Assembly (NCBI RefSeq): GCF_002088275.1
Contig: NZ_AQQS01000039.1
Coordinates: 1 to 56,283, forward strand
Origin: Aurantimonas sp. 22II-16-19i
GTDB lineage: Bacteria; Pseudomonadota; Alphaproteobacteria; Rhizobiales; Rhizobiaceae
DNA: 56,283 bases
Direction of reading: 5' to 3'
Position 1 is the stretch's first letter. Every line of letters starts with the position of its first letter. The notes beneath the pieces are model-generated. The model did no database searches and was not told the DNA's origin. It worked only from the letters and a program-made list of their open reading frames with translations. This document shows, piece after piece, positions 56,221-56,283 of this stretch. The position numbers were made by a program, and so were the translations under genes.

Positions 56221-56278
56221 TGCGCCGGAGGCAAGCCCTCCGAGGTAGTTTCTCGTATTCCGGCTCGCCTCCGGCGCA
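56221..56278. repeat. 12-bp inverted repeat at the window end
   Basis: TGCGCCGGAGGC (56221-56232) and GCCTCCGGCGCA (56267-56278) are perfect inverted copies 34 bp apart. They lie in the 280-bp tail after the amidase gene. Otherwise that tail shows only GC-rich sequence without a gene I can support. It could be a terminator arm or the edge of an element cut by the window. Confidence 0.55.
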
Positions 56279-56283
56279 CCGCG

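Noticed and set aside
53529-56279. A 916-codon open frame on the minus strand
   Set aside because: It is antisense to the M20 and amidase genes, both of which have intact catalytic motifs.

Overview
The window is about 56 kb of GC-rich DNA from an alphaproteobacterium, most likely of the order Hyphomicrobiales (Rhizobiales). The evidence is the gene neighbourhoods (tolC-popZ-valS; hemC-hemD-mitofilin-like gene-hemY; gpsA-tsaD divergent from hemC), FixK/FNR-type boxes in front of two cbb3 oxidase operons, and an intergenic mobile repeat of the kind common in rhizobia. I cannot name a genus from the sequence alone. Coding density is high. Codon use is strongly GC-rich, so long antisense reading frames shadow almost every gene.

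Layout. (1) 1-13020, plus strand: the 3' end of tuf, then the S10 cluster (rpsJ to rpsQ) and the spc cluster (rplN to secY and adk). Several intergenic gaps inside it carry perfect or near-perfect hairpins. The usual continuation rpsM-rpsK-rpoA-rplQ is absent. (2) 13121-15009, plus: metX-metW, methionine biosynthesis. (3) 15115-23944, minus: ccoNOQP (the cbb3 oxidase) followed by ccoGHIS (its assembly factors). Each operon has its own TTGA(T/C)-N4-(A/G)TCAA box. Between the two operons, on the opposite strand, sits a RelE-type toxin gene that has lost its N-terminal half, next to an intact helix-turn-helix antitoxin. (4) 24246-30626, plus: an isoaspartyl methyltransferase-like gene, tolC, popZ and valS. 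(5) 30707-30910: a 204-bp element with terminal inverted repeats. (6) 30979-36214, plus: ccdA, glmU, glmS and a DUF502 membrane protein. (7) 36345-39716, minus: DUF3072, EVE-domain and YciI proteins, gpsA and tsaD. (8) 40001-47067, plus: hemC, hemD, a prokaryotic Mic60/mitofilin-like gene, hemY, a TerB-like protein and a glutamine amidotransferase. (9) 47131-51441, mixed strands: aroQ, a CelD/BcsL-type acyltransferase, a DUF924 protein, a TusA-family protein and a CobW-type GTPase. (10) 51446-56003: a D,D-carboxypeptidase (minus) preceded by a 15-bp tandem repeat array, divergent from an M20 amidohydrolase and an amidase (plus).

How the genes fit together. Most are housekeeping genes: translation, protein export, aminoacylation, cell-wall precursor synthesis (glmU, glmS), tetrapyrrole synthesis and methionine synthesis. 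The respiratory block is a complete set for building a high-affinity terminal oxidase under low oxygen. CcdA further along may serve c-type cytochrome maturation. I found no CRISPR array, phage, integrase, transposase, rRNA or tRNA. I did not find a convincing wholly new system. The observations most worth checking are the break in the ribosomal cluster after adk, the decayed toxin-antitoxin module between the cco operons, the mobile repeat, the Mic60-like protein, the hairpin covering the metX ribosome binding site, and the 15-bp and 18-bp tandem repeats.
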